A stretch of 64,000 bases of DNA from an uncultured Acidobacteriota bacterium (GTDB lineage: Bacteria; Acidobacteriota; Terriglobia; Terriglobales; Acidobacteriaceae), in contig CAILAC010000010.1 of assembly GCA_903832055.1 (NCBI GenBank), positions 620,001-684,000 on the forward strand, in the 5' to 3' direction. The notes under the pieces are model-generated. The model was not told the DNA's origin, ran no database searches, and worked only from the letters and a program-made list of their open reading frames with translations. Positions 53,253-62,297 of this stretch are shown piece by piece (positions within the stretch are counted from its first letter, which is position 1; every line of letters begins with the position of its first letter). A program made the translations under genes and the position numbers.

Positions 53253-54641
53253 TCAGCCAATAGCCAACCTTGACGACATGCGCCGCCGCACCATGGCGCG
53301 CAGCACTGCGACTACGCCTGCTGCGGCAAGCATGGTGATGCTAAGGACTCCAAGGCCGGTCTGATAGTCGCCGGTGCGGTCACGAAGCAAGCCCATCAGC
53401 GGGGGATACAGAACTCCCCCAAGGATGCCAACCATATTGATGGTAGCCAACCCGGCCGCCGCTCCCTTGCCTTTGAGAAATGTTGTAGGAGTCGCAAGCA
53501 GCGGACCCTGCATCGCGTTGTGAGAGAAAATCATGAGCGCCAGAGCCGGAATGGCGATCCAGGGATTCAGCACCAAGGCTGCCAGAAGCAAACAGGCTGA
53601 TTCGACAATGCAAGGGATAATGATGTGCGCGTAAGGCTTTCGCGTGCGATCAGAGAAAGCGGCGTTGATGAGCATGGCCGCGCCCCCGAGCAGGCCCATG
53701 CCAGCCACAACATAGCCGACGTGCGTGTTGTCGAGATGCGTCAGATTTTGGATGATGACAGGCGCGGAAAATCCATAGCCATAGTTGACTCCGAGCATGA
53801 GCAGGTTGACGAGTCCAAAAAGCCAGACACGCGGGTCTCGAATAGCCGCAGCGACGCCGGTGGTATGGCTCGGAGTCTTGCCGGGGATACCGCCGGGGGT
53901 GTCTCCACCCTCTGCCGCAAGCTGGCGCTCTATCCAGGTGCGCTCAGCAGGGTTCAGCCACGCGGCCGCCTGCGGTGAATCGGGCAGAAAGCGCAGAAAG
54001 ACGACGCTCATCAGAATTGCCGGAAAACCCTCCAGCAGAAAGAGCCACTGCCATCCGGCGAGACCCCATGTGCCCTGGAGATTCAAAAGAGCCCCGGCAA
54101 CGCCCCCCATCACCACAGAACTGAGCGGAAGCGAAACATAAAAGCGGCTGATCGTGCGCGCACGCACTCCGGCCGGAAACCATTGTGTGAGGTAGTAGAG
54201 CACACCGGGGAAGAACCCGGCCTCCGCCATCCCCAGCAGAAAACGCATCGCGTAAAACTGAAACGGCGTCCGCACCAACATCATCCCCATCGCCAGCAGG
54301 CCCCAGGTAAACATGATCCGCGCCAGCCACCGGCGCGCTCCAATGCGATACAGCAGCAGATTTGAAGGAATCTCGCAGATAGCGTAGCTGAGAAAGAAGA
54401 GCCCCGCGCCCAGCCCGTAGATCGTCGCGCTGAAATGCAGATCGCGGTTCATCTGCAACTGGGCAAAGCTGATGTTGACGCGGTCCATGTACGCCACGCC
54501 GTAGCCGAGGGCGATCAACGGAATCAGCCGCCAGGTTGCCTTGCGCATAGCAGAGCGGCCCGTGAGGGCATCGTTTTCTACGGTAATAGCAGCGGCTGCG
54601 GATGTCGGCAAATGCGGCTTTCCTGTGGCGAGCTTTTTCAC
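53253..54641 (-). CDS. MFS transporter, anion:cation symporter-like
   Basis: 462 residues, twelve helices. The segment IALGYGVAYMDRVNISFAQLQMNRDL is characteristic of the ACS (hexuronate/phthalate/tartrate) subgroup. The first 35 residues are polar; the frame begins at a GTG, and an ATG at 54548 is also possible. As the first gene of the unit it probably imports the substrate used by the next enzymes. A direct link to amino acids or sugars acids cannot be read from sequence. Confidence 0.9.
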   Translation of the reverse strand: MKKLATGKPHLPTSAAAAITVENDALTGRSAMRKATWRLIPLIALGYGVAYMDRVNISFAQLQMNRDLHFSATIYGLGAGLFFLSYAICEIPSNLLLYRIGARRWLARIMFTWGLLAMGMMLVRTPFQFYAMRFLLGMAEAGFFPGVLYYLTQWFPAGVRARTISRFYVSLPLSSVVMGGVAGALLNLQGTWGLAGWQWLFLLEGFPAILMSVVFLRFLPDSPQAAAWLNPAERTWIERQLAAEGGDTPGGIPGKTPSHTTGVAAAIRDPRVWLFGLVNLLMLGVNYGYGFSAPVIIQNLTHLDNTHVGYVVAGMGLLGGAAMLINAAFSDRTRKPYAHIIIPCIVESACLLLAALVLNPWIAIPALALMIFSHNAMQGPLLATPTTFLKGKGAAAGLATINMVGILGGVLYPPLMGLLRDRTGDYQTGLGVLSITMLAAAGVVAVLRAMVRRRMSSRLAIG

Positions 54642-54759
54642 TGGCTTTGGGACTGACTGGAGCGTAGCACAAGACGCACGACCGCTTGCGTCGCCCGGGC
54701 CCGATTCATCGCAATCGCTCTAAAACCAAATCAACGATGCATCAGCCAGACCCCTTGAG

Positions 54760-55350
54760 TCACACCAGCGAAACCCTGATCGCAATACCGGCACACAAAT
54801 AAGACCGCCCCGCAAAGTTCACGGGAGCCATCTGTCCGGCAAGGAAGTTCGCGATTTCGCCTTCGCTGTAACTGGTATCGGAGCCGCCATCAGGGTTCAT
54901 CACCCATATCTGCCCCTGATCTTTGCGCATCAGCACAGTGTGGGTTTTCAATGTTGGTTGCATAAAGCCGACGATTACAAAAATACGCGCGTCATCGTTG
55001 AAGCAGCTGCTCAGATCCAGCTTTCCGTTTCTCTGGATTCCGTTATTGGCCAGCCCCGTCTTGTACTGCTGATAATCATTCGCGGCGGCGTGCTTCAACC
55101 CTGCTGTAATGTCCTTGTTCTGAAATATCTCAGCCATCGCACCCTTGCTGCGCAATGAAAGCATTGCCTGTGCAGGGAATATCTCTTCTTCGCCAACGAC
55201 GTCAGACCGTTTGCAGTTGCCCCAGATGCCAAACTCAAGAGACTTGCAAATATCATGCGGCTGAATGATGCCCAACTCGGCCATCGTCACCATGATGGCG
55301 ACCGCCGTGCAGGATTGCTGGTGCGTCTGATTGTATTGATAGCGCGCCAC
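54760..55350 (-). CDS. Small cysteine-peptidase-like protein, orphan
   Basis: 196 residues. GTG start five bases after GGAGG. Cys14 in QQSCTAVAIM, His137 in KTHTVLMR and Asn152/Asp154 in VMNPDGGSD are ordered and spaced as in papain-like/C39-type peptidases (Cys at the start of a helix, His-strand-Asn/Asp). The strand KDQGQIWVMNPDGG is also typical of that fold. No signal peptide or membrane helix. I do not recognise the family. It stands alone and its codon use and lower GC seem unlike its neighbours. Function may be protease, transglutaminase or toxin; unproven. Confidence 0.6.
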   Translation of the reverse strand: MARYQYNQTHQQSCTAVAIMVTMAELGIIQPHDICKSLEFGIWGNCKRSDVVGEEEIFPAQAMLSLRSKGAMAEIFQNKDITAGLKHAAANDYQQYKTGLANNGIQRNGKLDLSSCFNDDARIFVIVGFMQPTLKTHTVLMRKDQGQIWVMNPDGGSDTSYSEGEIANFLAGQMAPVNFAGRSYLCAGIAIRVSLV

Positions 55351-55463
55351 GTGTCCCTCCTGTCACCAGGCGTGCAACGGGATGCGCCGCCCGGATGACG
55401 ACACGATAATACTCTGTGACCTACTCCATGAGCTATAAAATATGTGCTAAAAGTAAGTGAATC

Positions 55464-55919
55464 TCAGTTAGGCCGAGAAGTCGATCCGGAATTGCCCGAG
55501 TTAGTCCGCCGACGGAAGCGGTCATCAATCGGCTGGCGGCCTTTGAAGCCCGATTCCATCGTGTGCCAGTGCTCGATAGCGGCTTCGCCAGACTTCCAGC
55601 AGAGCAGAACGACTTCGTCTTCGATGCGGCAGGGAAAATCAAGCAGTCCTGTTTCGAGATCCTTCACCTGAACGCCGATGTCGTCAATCTCGGCAATGCT
55701 CTCGCGAGCCCGTTGCAGTTGCACTTCCATCTCAGCCCGTCGCGCGGCCACCTGAGGGACGTTGATATGCATTCCGCCAGCGACATGGATGCGGCGGGCG
55801 AGATTCGTAAGCTCGTTCTCGATCTCTTCTGCGGCCTGCTTGCTTTCAGTGGCGCGCTTCAGCAGCGACTCGACGAGCGGTAACAGGGATTGCGCTTCGT
55901 CCAAAGTAAAGGTCTTCAT
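55464..55919 (-). CDS. DUF2203 family protein
   Basis: 151 residues from the ATG at 55919 with AGGGA upstream. MKTFTLDEAQSLLPLVESLL, GVQVKDLETGLLDFPCRIEDEVVLLCWKSGE and IEHWHTMESGFKGRQPI are the conserved parts of the DUF2203 family, helical coiled-coil proteins of unknown function. It follows a small protein gene and nadA on the same strand. Confidence 0.85.
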   Translation of the reverse strand: MKTFTLDEAQSLLPLVESLLKRATESKQAAEEIENELTNLARRIHVAGGMHINVPQVAARRAEMEVQLQRARESIAEIDDIGVQVKDLETGLLDFPCRIEDEVVLLCWKSGEAAIEHWHTMESGFKGRQPIDDRFRRRTNSGNSGSTSRPN

Positions 55920-55997
55920 AGTCAATGTCCCTGCAAACAGTTTATCTGAATGTAAGTAGAGGGAATTGGCACAGCGCACTGGAAAGGCGATGCGCTC

Positions 55998-56165
55998 TCA
56001 GCAGGAGTTGACGCGCCGCGCCCATGCTTCCGCTTCGGCCTCGGCAGCCTCGATTTCCTCTTCCGTCAGAGACGTGCCGTCCTTCCGCGTAGCCTTGGCG
56101 CTCAGCCGTCGCGGCGCCTCTTCCAGTTCCTGAGGTTGGTTCAGAATATCCATAGCCTCCCTCAT
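55998..56165 (-). CDS. Small acidic hypothetical protein
   Basis: 55 residues from an ATG at 56165 that follows GGGAATTGGG; the frame is open to 56189. The C-terminal half is a charged Ala/Glu helix (TEEEIEAAEAEAEAWARRV) ending in a Cys. No family recognised. It lies 30 bases after nadA and 78 before DUF2203, so it may be cotranscribed. Confidence 0.5.
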   Translation of the reverse strand: MREAMDILNQPQELEEAPRRLSAKATRKDGTSLTEEEIEAAEAEAEAWARRVNSC

Positions 56166-56195
56166 CCCAATTCCCGACTCCCGACTCACGCGTCG

Positions 56196-57404
56196 TTAGA
56201 CTTCCAGCATCCGGTCCAGCGCCACCCGAGCCCACTTCTTGACGCTGCGTTTCACCTGAATCTGATTCACCACGCGGCCTTCAATCAGATTTTCCAACGC
56301 CCACGCCAGATGCTGCGGGCTGATGCGGTACATCGTCGTGCATAGGCAGCCTGCGTCATCCAGCGTGATGATCTTCTTGCCCAGTGGCGCAAAACGCTTC
56401 GCCAGCCGGTTGACCAGGTGAATCTCCGTCCCGATCGCAAAGATAGAACCTTCCGGCGCATCTTCGACAATCTTGATCAGCCGCTCCGTTGACCCAAGCG
56501 CGTCCGCCTTCTGGCAAACATCCCATCGGCACTCCGGGTGCACAATCACTTGAATGCCAGGGTACTTTGCGCGTACCTGGTCAACATGGCTGGGCAAAAA
56601 TCGCTGGTGAACAGAGCAGTGGCCCTTCCACATGATGATGCGGCTGGCTTCTATCGCCGTTTTAGACTGTCCACCCTGCAACGCCCACGGGTCCCATACC
56701 GTCATCTGCTCCAGCGGAATCCCCATGGCAAACCCGGTATTGCGCCCCAGATGCTGGTCAGGAAGGAAGAAAATCCGCTTGCCTCTCGCGAACGCCCATT
56801 CAAACGCCGCCCTTGCATTCGAACTGGTACACACCAGCCCACCCCGTTCGCCGCAAAAAGCCTTGATAGCCGCCGTTGAATTCATGTACGTCAGCGGCAC
56901 CAGACCCTCGGTCATGCCAATTTTTTCGAGTGCCTCCCAGGCCGCTTCCACCTGCGAAATCTCGGCCATATCCGCCATCGAGCAGCCGGCATTCAGGTCG
57001 GGCAAAATCACCTGCTGGATGGTATTGCCCTCAGCATCCTGACGCCCAAGCAGGTCAGCGCTCTCGGCCATGAAGTGCACGCCGCAGAAAATAAGGTACT
57101 TGGCGTCGGTTTCTGCCGCGACTTTTGAGAGTTTGTAGCTGTCGCCGGTAAAGTCAGCGAACCGAATCACTTCATCGCGCTGGTAGTGGTGGCCAAGCAG
57201 CAGAACGTCTTTGCCCAGTTTGGCGCGCGCCGCAGCGATGCGGTCATCCATCGAGTGGTCGGGCAGGGCGAGATAGTTCTCGAGACTGCACGCTTCCACG
57301 CCGGTCAATTCCTGATGAGGCAATTCATGATTCGTAGATTCCGCGTCGGCACCAACGGCCACCGCGTCTTCTGCCACAGTGGGCAGTTCCAGTACAGAGT
57401 TCAC
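56196..57404 (-). CDS. nadA: Quinolinate synthase
   Basis: 402 residues. LLGHHYQRDEVIRFADFTGDSYKLSK and the Cys residues in FCGVHF, VCTSSNA and HPECRWDVC hold the 4Fe-4S cluster; GCSMADMAE and the C-terminal CLCTTMYRISPQ follow. It condenses iminoaspartate with DHAP in NAD synthesis. Its partner NadB is in this window at 63045-64000, about 5.6 kb away on the same strand. Confidence 0.96.
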   Translation of the reverse strand: MNSVLELPTVAEDAVAVGADAESTNHELPHQELTGVEACSLENYLALPDHSMDDRIAAARAKLGKDVLLLGHHYQRDEVIRFADFTGDSYKLSKVAAETDAKYLIFCGVHFMAESADLLGRQDAEGNTIQQVILPDLNAGCSMADMAEISQVEAAWEALEKIGMTEGLVPLTYMNSTAAIKAFCGERGGLVCTSSNARAAFEWAFARGKRIFFLPDQHLGRNTGFAMGIPLEQMTVWDPWALQGGQSKTAIEASRIIMWKGHCSVHQRFLPSHVDQVRAKYPGIQVIVHPECRWDVCQKADALGSTERLIKIVEDAPEGSIFAIGTEIHLVNRLAKRFAPLGKKIITLDDAGCLCTTMYRISPQHLAWALENLIEGRVVNQIQVKRSVKKWARVALDRMLEV

Positions 57405-57820
57405 AGTCTTCCGCCTTCAGTCCAGCTGTAGCCACTATCGGCAGCACGGACGGGGATGTTGAAAGCACATCTGGCTGCAGCGGATTCACTGGCATTCCAC
57501 GTCTTTGAGCTCGTCATTCAAACTCGACGCCGGAAGTCGCCCCAACCCGCGGGGATGTTGCAACCGTCTACATCAATGGATGCCGGGGAAGCAGAAACGG
57601 TCCGAAAATCGAGCCGCCTCCCTTTGCCATTAAAAAATTGTAACGTGAATGCAACAGAACACAAAGCATCTTCAGCGAAACGTAGGCCCTGACACTAGTT
57701 TGCCCACAATGCTTCGAATCTGGATGCCTGCTTTTGGCGTACAGTTTGTGGCGGCTTGTCGCGGGCAGGTATCATGAACCAGACAGGCAGCAAGACTGAG
57801 CGGAGACGGCAAATTCATTG
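57405..57820. other. Divergent intergenic region, nadA / tatB
   Basis: About 416 bases. A minus-strand TACAAT (57637-57642) lies 16 bases from TTGTGT (57659-57664) and could be a nadA promoter. No gene or RNA I can support; a 78-codon plus-strand frame at 57456 has no start signal and poor codon use. Confidence 0.35.
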
Positions 57821-58447
57821 ATGGTAGCGACAGGCGTTCCACTGACAATTCAGGTTGCAAGCATTGGCATTCCAGATACGCTGCTTTTGATGCTGCTGGC
57901 GCTGGTGGTGTTTGGGCCGCGACGGCTGCCGGAGATTGGCCGGCAGATCGGCAAGCTCATGTACGAGTTCCGCAAGGTCTCCAACGACTTCAAGTTTCAG
58001 ATGGAAGAAGAGCTGCGGCTCAGCGAAGAGGCTGCACGCCTGGAAAAAATGCAGTCCATCGCGCCTCCACTCGTCAGCCCTGCAAGTTACGACATACCCC
58101 CCCAGCCACTTCCGCAGTTGACGCCGGTGTCATCGGCCGCATCAGAGCCCGAATCCGAACAGGCGATGGGCATGGGCAGCAGCATCGCCGAGCCTGCAGA
58201 AACTTCGGCGGCCACCGAGCCCGCTCCCGAGGCTGAATTTGAAGTGCGCGGCGAGCCACGGCGCTTTCCACACATCCAGCCTCCTGCGTCCGGAGAAACG
58301 ATTGCCGCGCAGAAGCCATTTCGCGGGCGGGTCGCAGAGGCCGCTGAACCTTCAGTCGAGCCACTGACAGAGGCCGCCACCGCGAACGAGCCCCAAAGCA
58401 GCGCCGCTACTGAGTCTGGCACGGAACAGGACGCTCATCATGGCTGA
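57821..58447 (+). CDS. tatB: Twin-arginine translocation protein TatB-like (TatA/B family)
   Basis: 208 residues from the ATG at 57821 (a TTG just before it is in frame). Membrane helix ASIGIPDTLLLMLLALVVFGPRRLPEIGR and amphipathic helix QIGKLMYEFRKVSNDFKFQMEEEL, then a long acidic Pro-rich tail. The length and tail fit TatB rather than the short TatA. Its last eight bases overlap the tatC start. Confidence 0.88.
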   Translation: MVATGVPLTIQVASIGIPDTLLLMLLALVVFGPRRLPEIGRQIGKLMYEFRKVSNDFKFQMEEELRLSEEAARLEKMQSIAPPLVSPASYDIPPQPLPQLTPVSSAASEPESEQAMGMGSSIAEPAETSAATEPAPEAEFEVRGEPRRFPHIQPPASGETIAAQKPFRGRVAEAAEPSVEPLTEAATANEPQSSAATESGTEQDAHHG

Positions 58448-59240
58448 GACCCCCGACGCATTTGACCGCGCCAAGGCAGCCGTCAGCGAACGAGCCGAAC
58501 TGCCCGGCATGAGCCTCTTTGAACACCTCGACGAACTGCGCAAGCGCCTCATCCACTCCGCTGTTTATCTGGTCTGCGGCTACATCGTCGCGGTCGTCTT
58601 TGCGCCACAGTTGTATCAACTGATGCAGGCGCCACTTGAAAAAATCGGCATTCAGTTGAACTTCACCCACCCTGCCGACCTGGTCAACCTCCGCTACATC
58701 CAGATTCCCCTGGTCGGCGGGGCAATCCTAGCCGCGCCCTTCATCCTGTTTCAGGTGTGGCTGTTCATCGCGCCGGGCCTCTACCAGCGCGAACGCCGCT
58801 TTGTCGTCCCCTTCATGGCATCGGCCATCGGCCTGTTCTTTTCCGGAGCCTTCCTCGGCTACCACTTCGTCTTCCCGGGCATGCTCAAGTTCCTCATCAT
58901 TGACCTCAGTCACAGCCTCAGCATTCACCCGATTATCAGCATCGAAGAGTACACCAGCTTCTTCTTCTCGCTCATTCTCGGCATGGGCGCGGTATTTGAA
59001 ATGCCAGTGGTCATCTTCTTCCTCGCCATGTTCGGTATCGTCAGCCCGCGCTTCCTCTGGAAGAACATGCGTTACGCCATCCTGATCATCTTCATCATCG
59101 TGGAGATCATCACACCCTCGCCCGATATTCCCACGCAGTTTGCCTTCGCGGTCCCGATGCTGGTGCTGTACCTGCTGAGTATTGGCATCGCGTGGTGGGT
59201 CCATCCCGATCGCCGTAAGAAGAATGAGGCCGCAGCGTGA
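58440..59240 (+). CDS. tatC: Sec-independent translocase TatC
   Basis: 266 residues, six helices. MSLFEHLDELRKRLIHS is the N-terminal signal-recognition segment; AGLYQRER-type loop (PGLYQRERRF) and the FGIVSPRFLWKNMRYAI part are conserved. It forms the twin-arginine receptor with TatB and may handle the Tat substrate at 49347. Overlaps the next gene (GTGA). Confidence 0.95.
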   Translation: MAETPDAFDRAKAAVSERAELPGMSLFEHLDELRKRLIHSAVYLVCGYIVAVVFAPQLYQLMQAPLEKIGIQLNFTHPADLVNLRYIQIPLVGGAILAAPFILFQVWLFIAPGLYQRERRFVVPFMASAIGLFFSGAFLGYHFVFPGMLKFLIIDLSHSLSIHPIISIEEYTSFFFSLILGMGAVFEMPVVIFFLAMFGIVSPRFLWKNMRYAILIIFIIVEIITPSPDIPTQFAFAVPMLVLYLLSIGIAWWVHPDRRKKNEAAA

Positions 59241-60199
59241 GGAGTGAACTGATGCGCCGCGTAAATCTCGTCCTTCAAAAGCGTGATACCAGGCACCGTC
59301 TTCTGGCCCTCCTGATGTTGGCGTTTTCCTTGCCAGCAACGGCCCAGCAGCACTTCCGCGGCGACAAGGCCCTTGAAATCACGCGTCAATTCGTCGCCAT
59401 CGGCCCCCGCTGGTGCACCAGCCCCGGCCACCTGAAAGCCGAAGCCTTCATCCGCGCCCAGTTCAAGGGCGACAAGCTTGAAGAGGACACCTTCACCGCC
59501 AACACACCCATCGGCCCCGTACCGATGCGCAACTTCATCGTGAAGTTTCCCGGCAAAAAAGACGGCGTGATCGTCCTCACCACCCACTACGAAACCAACT
59601 ACCCACTGCGCAATATCGGATTCGTCGGCGCCAACGATGGTGGGTCAACCACTGGTATGCTCATCGAGATTGCCAGCGAGATTCGCGGCCAAGTCTCGAA
59701 AAACGGGGTCCTCGACGGCTACAGCGTCTGGCTCGTTTTCTTTGACGGGGAAGAGGCCATCGAGCATTGGCAGGGTACAGACCACACTTACGGCAGCCGC
59801 CACCTCGCCGCCAAATGGGGCTCCGACGGCACGCTCGGACGCATCAAAGCTTTGCTCCTTGCCGACATGCTCGGCGACAAGGATCTCGACGTACAGCGCG
59901 AGACCGAGTCAACGCCTTGGCTCAGCGGCCTCGTCCTGCAGGCTGCCAAAAACACCGGCCACGCCAAATATTTTTTTGCGAAGGAACAAGCCGAAGAGGA
60001 CGACCACCTCCCATTCCTCCAGCGTGGCGTCCCGGCGGTAGACGTGATCGATGCCGACTACGGACCCCACACCGCCGAATACAACTACGACGGGTGGCAC
60101 CACACCGCCCAGGACACCATGGACAAGCTCAGCGCCAAAAGCCTCACCATCGCCGGCGATGTGTTCCTGGAATCAATCAAGCTGCTCAACCAGAAATAA
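59237..60199 (+). CDS. Secreted glutaminyl-cyclase-like M28 enzyme
   Basis: 320 residues with a basic N-terminus and signal helix (about 20-37). VLTTHYETNYP, GANDGGSTTGML, FFDGEEAIEHW and DDHLPFLQRGVPAVDVID are the motifs of the zinc-dependent glutaminyl-peptide cyclotransferase branch of M28 (the usual H-D-E-E-D-H set, with some replacements; HYETNYP lacks the usual HxD). It may cyclise N-terminal Gln or act as aminopeptidase outside the cytoplasm. Coupled to tatC by a four-base overlap. Confidence 0.82.
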   Translation: MRSELMRRVNLVLQKRDTRHRLLALLMLAFSLPATAQQHFRGDKALEITRQFVAIGPRWCTSPGHLKAEAFIRAQFKGDKLEEDTFTANTPIGPVPMRNFIVKFPGKKDGVIVLTTHYETNYPLRNIGFVGANDGGSTTGMLIEIASEIRGQVSKNGVLDGYSVWLVFFDGEEAIEHWQGTDHTYGSRHLAAKWGSDGTLGRIKALLLADMLGDKDLDVQRETESTPWLSGLVLQAAKNTGHAKYFFAKEQAEEDDHLPFLQRGVPAVDVIDADYGPHTAEYNYDGWHHTAQDTMDKLSAKSLTIAGDVFLESIKLLNQK

Positions 60200-60212
60200 C
60201 CTCCACCACTCT

Positions 60213-61190
60213 TCAGTTGTGTGGAACCTGCTCCGGCGTGGTAAAGCTTGGCAATTTTGGCCCATCGACAAGCTGCTTGGCAAAGGCAAAGCTGTTAGGG
60301 CTAATCCTGCTCGCCTTTTGCATGGCTCCTTCCGCCAGACGCATGAGCGTGTCAGCGTCGCTGGCGTCCTCAGGGTAGAGACTGATGCCGATGCTGCACT
60401 GGGTTACATACTCAAGTTCCGCCAGGTCGTAAGGGAGCGTGAGTTCCACCAACAATTTCGAAGAGAGCACTTCGACATCCTGCACAGCTTTGACACCCGG
60501 CAGCAGCACGACAAACTCGTTACTGCCAAGGCGGGTGACCGTATCGGATTCACGCAAGGTAGCCGTCAAACGGGCCGCGACTTCCTTCGTGAACAGGTCT
60601 GTTCGAGGCGTGGGCTGCGGTGGCACAAACGATTTCTCATTTGTGAGCGCCTGACTGGTAACATCCACATTCAGAAAAAGCACTGCGAGCTGGTCGCTGT
60701 TGCGATCCGCCATTTTGGTCGCCTGCTCCACACGATCAACCAGCAGGATTCGGTTCGGCAGGCCAGTCAGGGTGTCATGTTGCGACTGATATGCCATGCG
60801 CTCAGCCAATTGCACTGCCTCGCTGACGTCATGAAAGACAATGACACAGCCCAGTGCAGCACCTTGAGCATCCTTGTAGGGGGTAGCAGAGATCTCAACT
60901 GCGATGCGGCGGCCACCGCGACCCACAAGCAGCGTCTGTCCTTGCCTTTCAATACGGGTGCCGTCATCCAGCGCCGTATATGCAGGATTCACCAGCACGC
61001 CATCTGAGATTGGCTCGCGCAGTTCAATCACTTCTTCAATAGGCTTGCCTAAGGACTCGGCTTCAGACCAGCCAGTCATGGCCTCGGCGGCCAGATTCAG
61101 CGTCTGGACACGGGCGCTGTGGTCCGTGGTTACAACTGCGTCGCGTACCGATTGCAGCGTAACGCGCAGTAGATGCAGGGGGGTCTGCAT
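60213..61190 (-). CDS. PAS-GGDEF protein with degenerate active site
   Basis: 325 residues: PAS domain at about 5-125 (RDAVVTTDHSARVQTLNLAAEAMTGW) and GGDEF-like domain at 137-310, starting HDTLTGLPNR. The catalytic motif reads GSNEF (222-226), so both glycines and the Asp of GGDEF are partly lost, and the upstream metal-site Asp region reads LNVDVTSQAL, without the FKxxND segment. Diguanylate cyclase activity is therefore doubtful; it may bind GTP or c-di-GMP as a sensor. It ends 13 bases from the convergent QC-like gene. Confidence 0.85.
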   Translation of the reverse strand: MQTPLHLLRVTLQSVRDAVVTTDHSARVQTLNLAAEAMTGWSEAESLGKPIEEVIELREPISDGVLVNPAYTALDDGTRIERQGQTLLVGRGGRRIAVEISATPYKDAQGAALGCVIVFHDVSEAVQLAERMAYQSQHDTLTGLPNRILLVDRVEQATKMADRNSDQLAVLFLNVDVTSQALTNEKSFVPPQPTPRTDLFTKEVAARLTATLRESDTVTRLGSNEFVVLLPGVKAVQDVEVLSSKLLVELTLPYDLAELEYVTQCSIGISLYPEDASDADTLMRLAEGAMQKASRISPNSFAFAKQLVDGPKLPSFTTPEQVPHN

Positions 61191-61369
61191 TGTGGCGTGA
61201 TGAGCCTCTTAAGGTGAATCATAGTCATGGGTTGTTGCTTTCGCAAGAAAATCGTAAAGAAATTGATGATAGCTACAGTGCAACCCGGTACAGATGTGCT
61301 CCAATCGCAAAGCTTGGTAGCTCACTTGCGGTAGCATCACCGTAGCACCGAGTGTGTTCGGGAGGTTCC
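61191..61369. other. Divergent intergenic region, PAS-GGDEF / TerC
   Basis: About 180 bases. GGGAGG precedes the TerC TTG. I looked for the manganese (yybP-ykoY) riboswitch that often precedes TerC genes and did not find its conserved core. Confidence 0.35.
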
Positions 61370-62281
61370 TTGAATCAGGTATTTGCCGGAGCGCCGGTTC
61401 TATGGTGGGTCGGATTTCACCTCGCCGTACTGGCGCTGATCACAGCAGATTCACTCCTGCCCGAGAGCCCCAGCCATGACGGAAAAGAGGGGCCGCCGAG
61501 AACCACACTGCCTTGGGTCTGGAGCCTGTTCGTCGCGCTCGTCGCCCTCGGGTTCGCCTTCTGGCTGAACTTCGAACGCGGCCATCAAACGGCCCTCGAA
61601 TTCGTCTCTGGTTACGTCATCGAAACCTCGCTCAGCGTCGACAATCTATTCGTCTTCCTCATTCTGTTTCGCGGCTTCCGTATCGGCCAGCGGCAACAGC
61701 ACAAGGCACTGCTCTGGGGTGTATTCGGGGCCATCGCACTGCGCGCCTGCTTTATCGCGCTTGGCGTTTCCCTGCTGTCACGCTTCGCCTGGATTACCTA
61801 CGTCTTTGGTGCGCTCCTGCTCTTTGCGGCAATCAGGCTTGTCAAAGGCACCTCAGCCGCCGACGCACTGCCGCAATGGGTCGTGCACCTGCAAAAAAGC
61901 GCCCACACTTTGCTGCCGGTCATCATTGCCGTTGAATTGACTGACTTGCTCTTTGCAATTGACTCGATTCCCGCAGTCCTCGCCGTTTCGCGCGATCCGT
62001 TCGTTGTGTACACATCCAACATCGCCGCGATTCTCGGCCTGCGGTCGCTCTACTTTGCGCTTTCGAGCCTGCTTGACCGCTTCCACTATCTGCATTACGG
62101 ATTGGGCGCGCTGCTCGGCTTTGTTGCGCTCAAAATGCTGCTTTCCCATTGGGTCGAGATCCCCGTAATCTGGTCGCTCGCAACCATGGCAGCAATCCTG
62201 GTCGTCTGCGCGGGGGCGTCCATTCTATTTGGCGGCAAACCAAAAAAACACACAACTGGCCATACCGGGCCCGCAGAATAG
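61370..62281 (+). CDS. TerC/Alx family integral membrane protein
   Basis: 303 residues from TTG at 61370, which has GGGAGG four bases upstream; the frame opens earlier at a GTG (61352). About nine helices. SGYVIETSLSVDNLFVFLILF, ALLWGVFGAIALRA and IAVELTDLLFAIDSIPAVLAVSRDPF carry the acidic membrane residues of the TerC family. Members export manganese or protect against metal and tellurite stress. The next gene is an SDR. Confidence 0.9.
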   Translation: MNQVFAGAPVLWWVGFHLAVLALITADSLLPESPSHDGKEGPPRTTLPWVWSLFVALVALGFAFWLNFERGHQTALEFVSGYVIETSLSVDNLFVFLILFRGFRIGQRQQHKALLWGVFGAIALRACFIALGVSLLSRFAWITYVFGALLLFAAIRLVKGTSAADALPQWVVHLQKSAHTLLPVIIAVELTDLLFAIDSIPAVLAVSRDPFVVYTSNIAAILGLRSLYFALSSLLDRFHYLHYGLGALLGFVALKMLLSHWVEIPVIWSLATMAAILVVCAGASILFGGKPKKHTTGHTGPAE

Positions 62282-62297
62282 ATGTAGAGGTGGAACG

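Noticed and set aside
57456-57692. 78-codon plus-strand frame between nadA and tatB
   Set aside because: No ribosome site, low-complexity composition, lies in the expected divergent promoter region.
61191-61369. Possible yybP-ykoY manganese riboswitch before TerC
   Set aside because: Conserved core sequences of that riboswitch are not seen.
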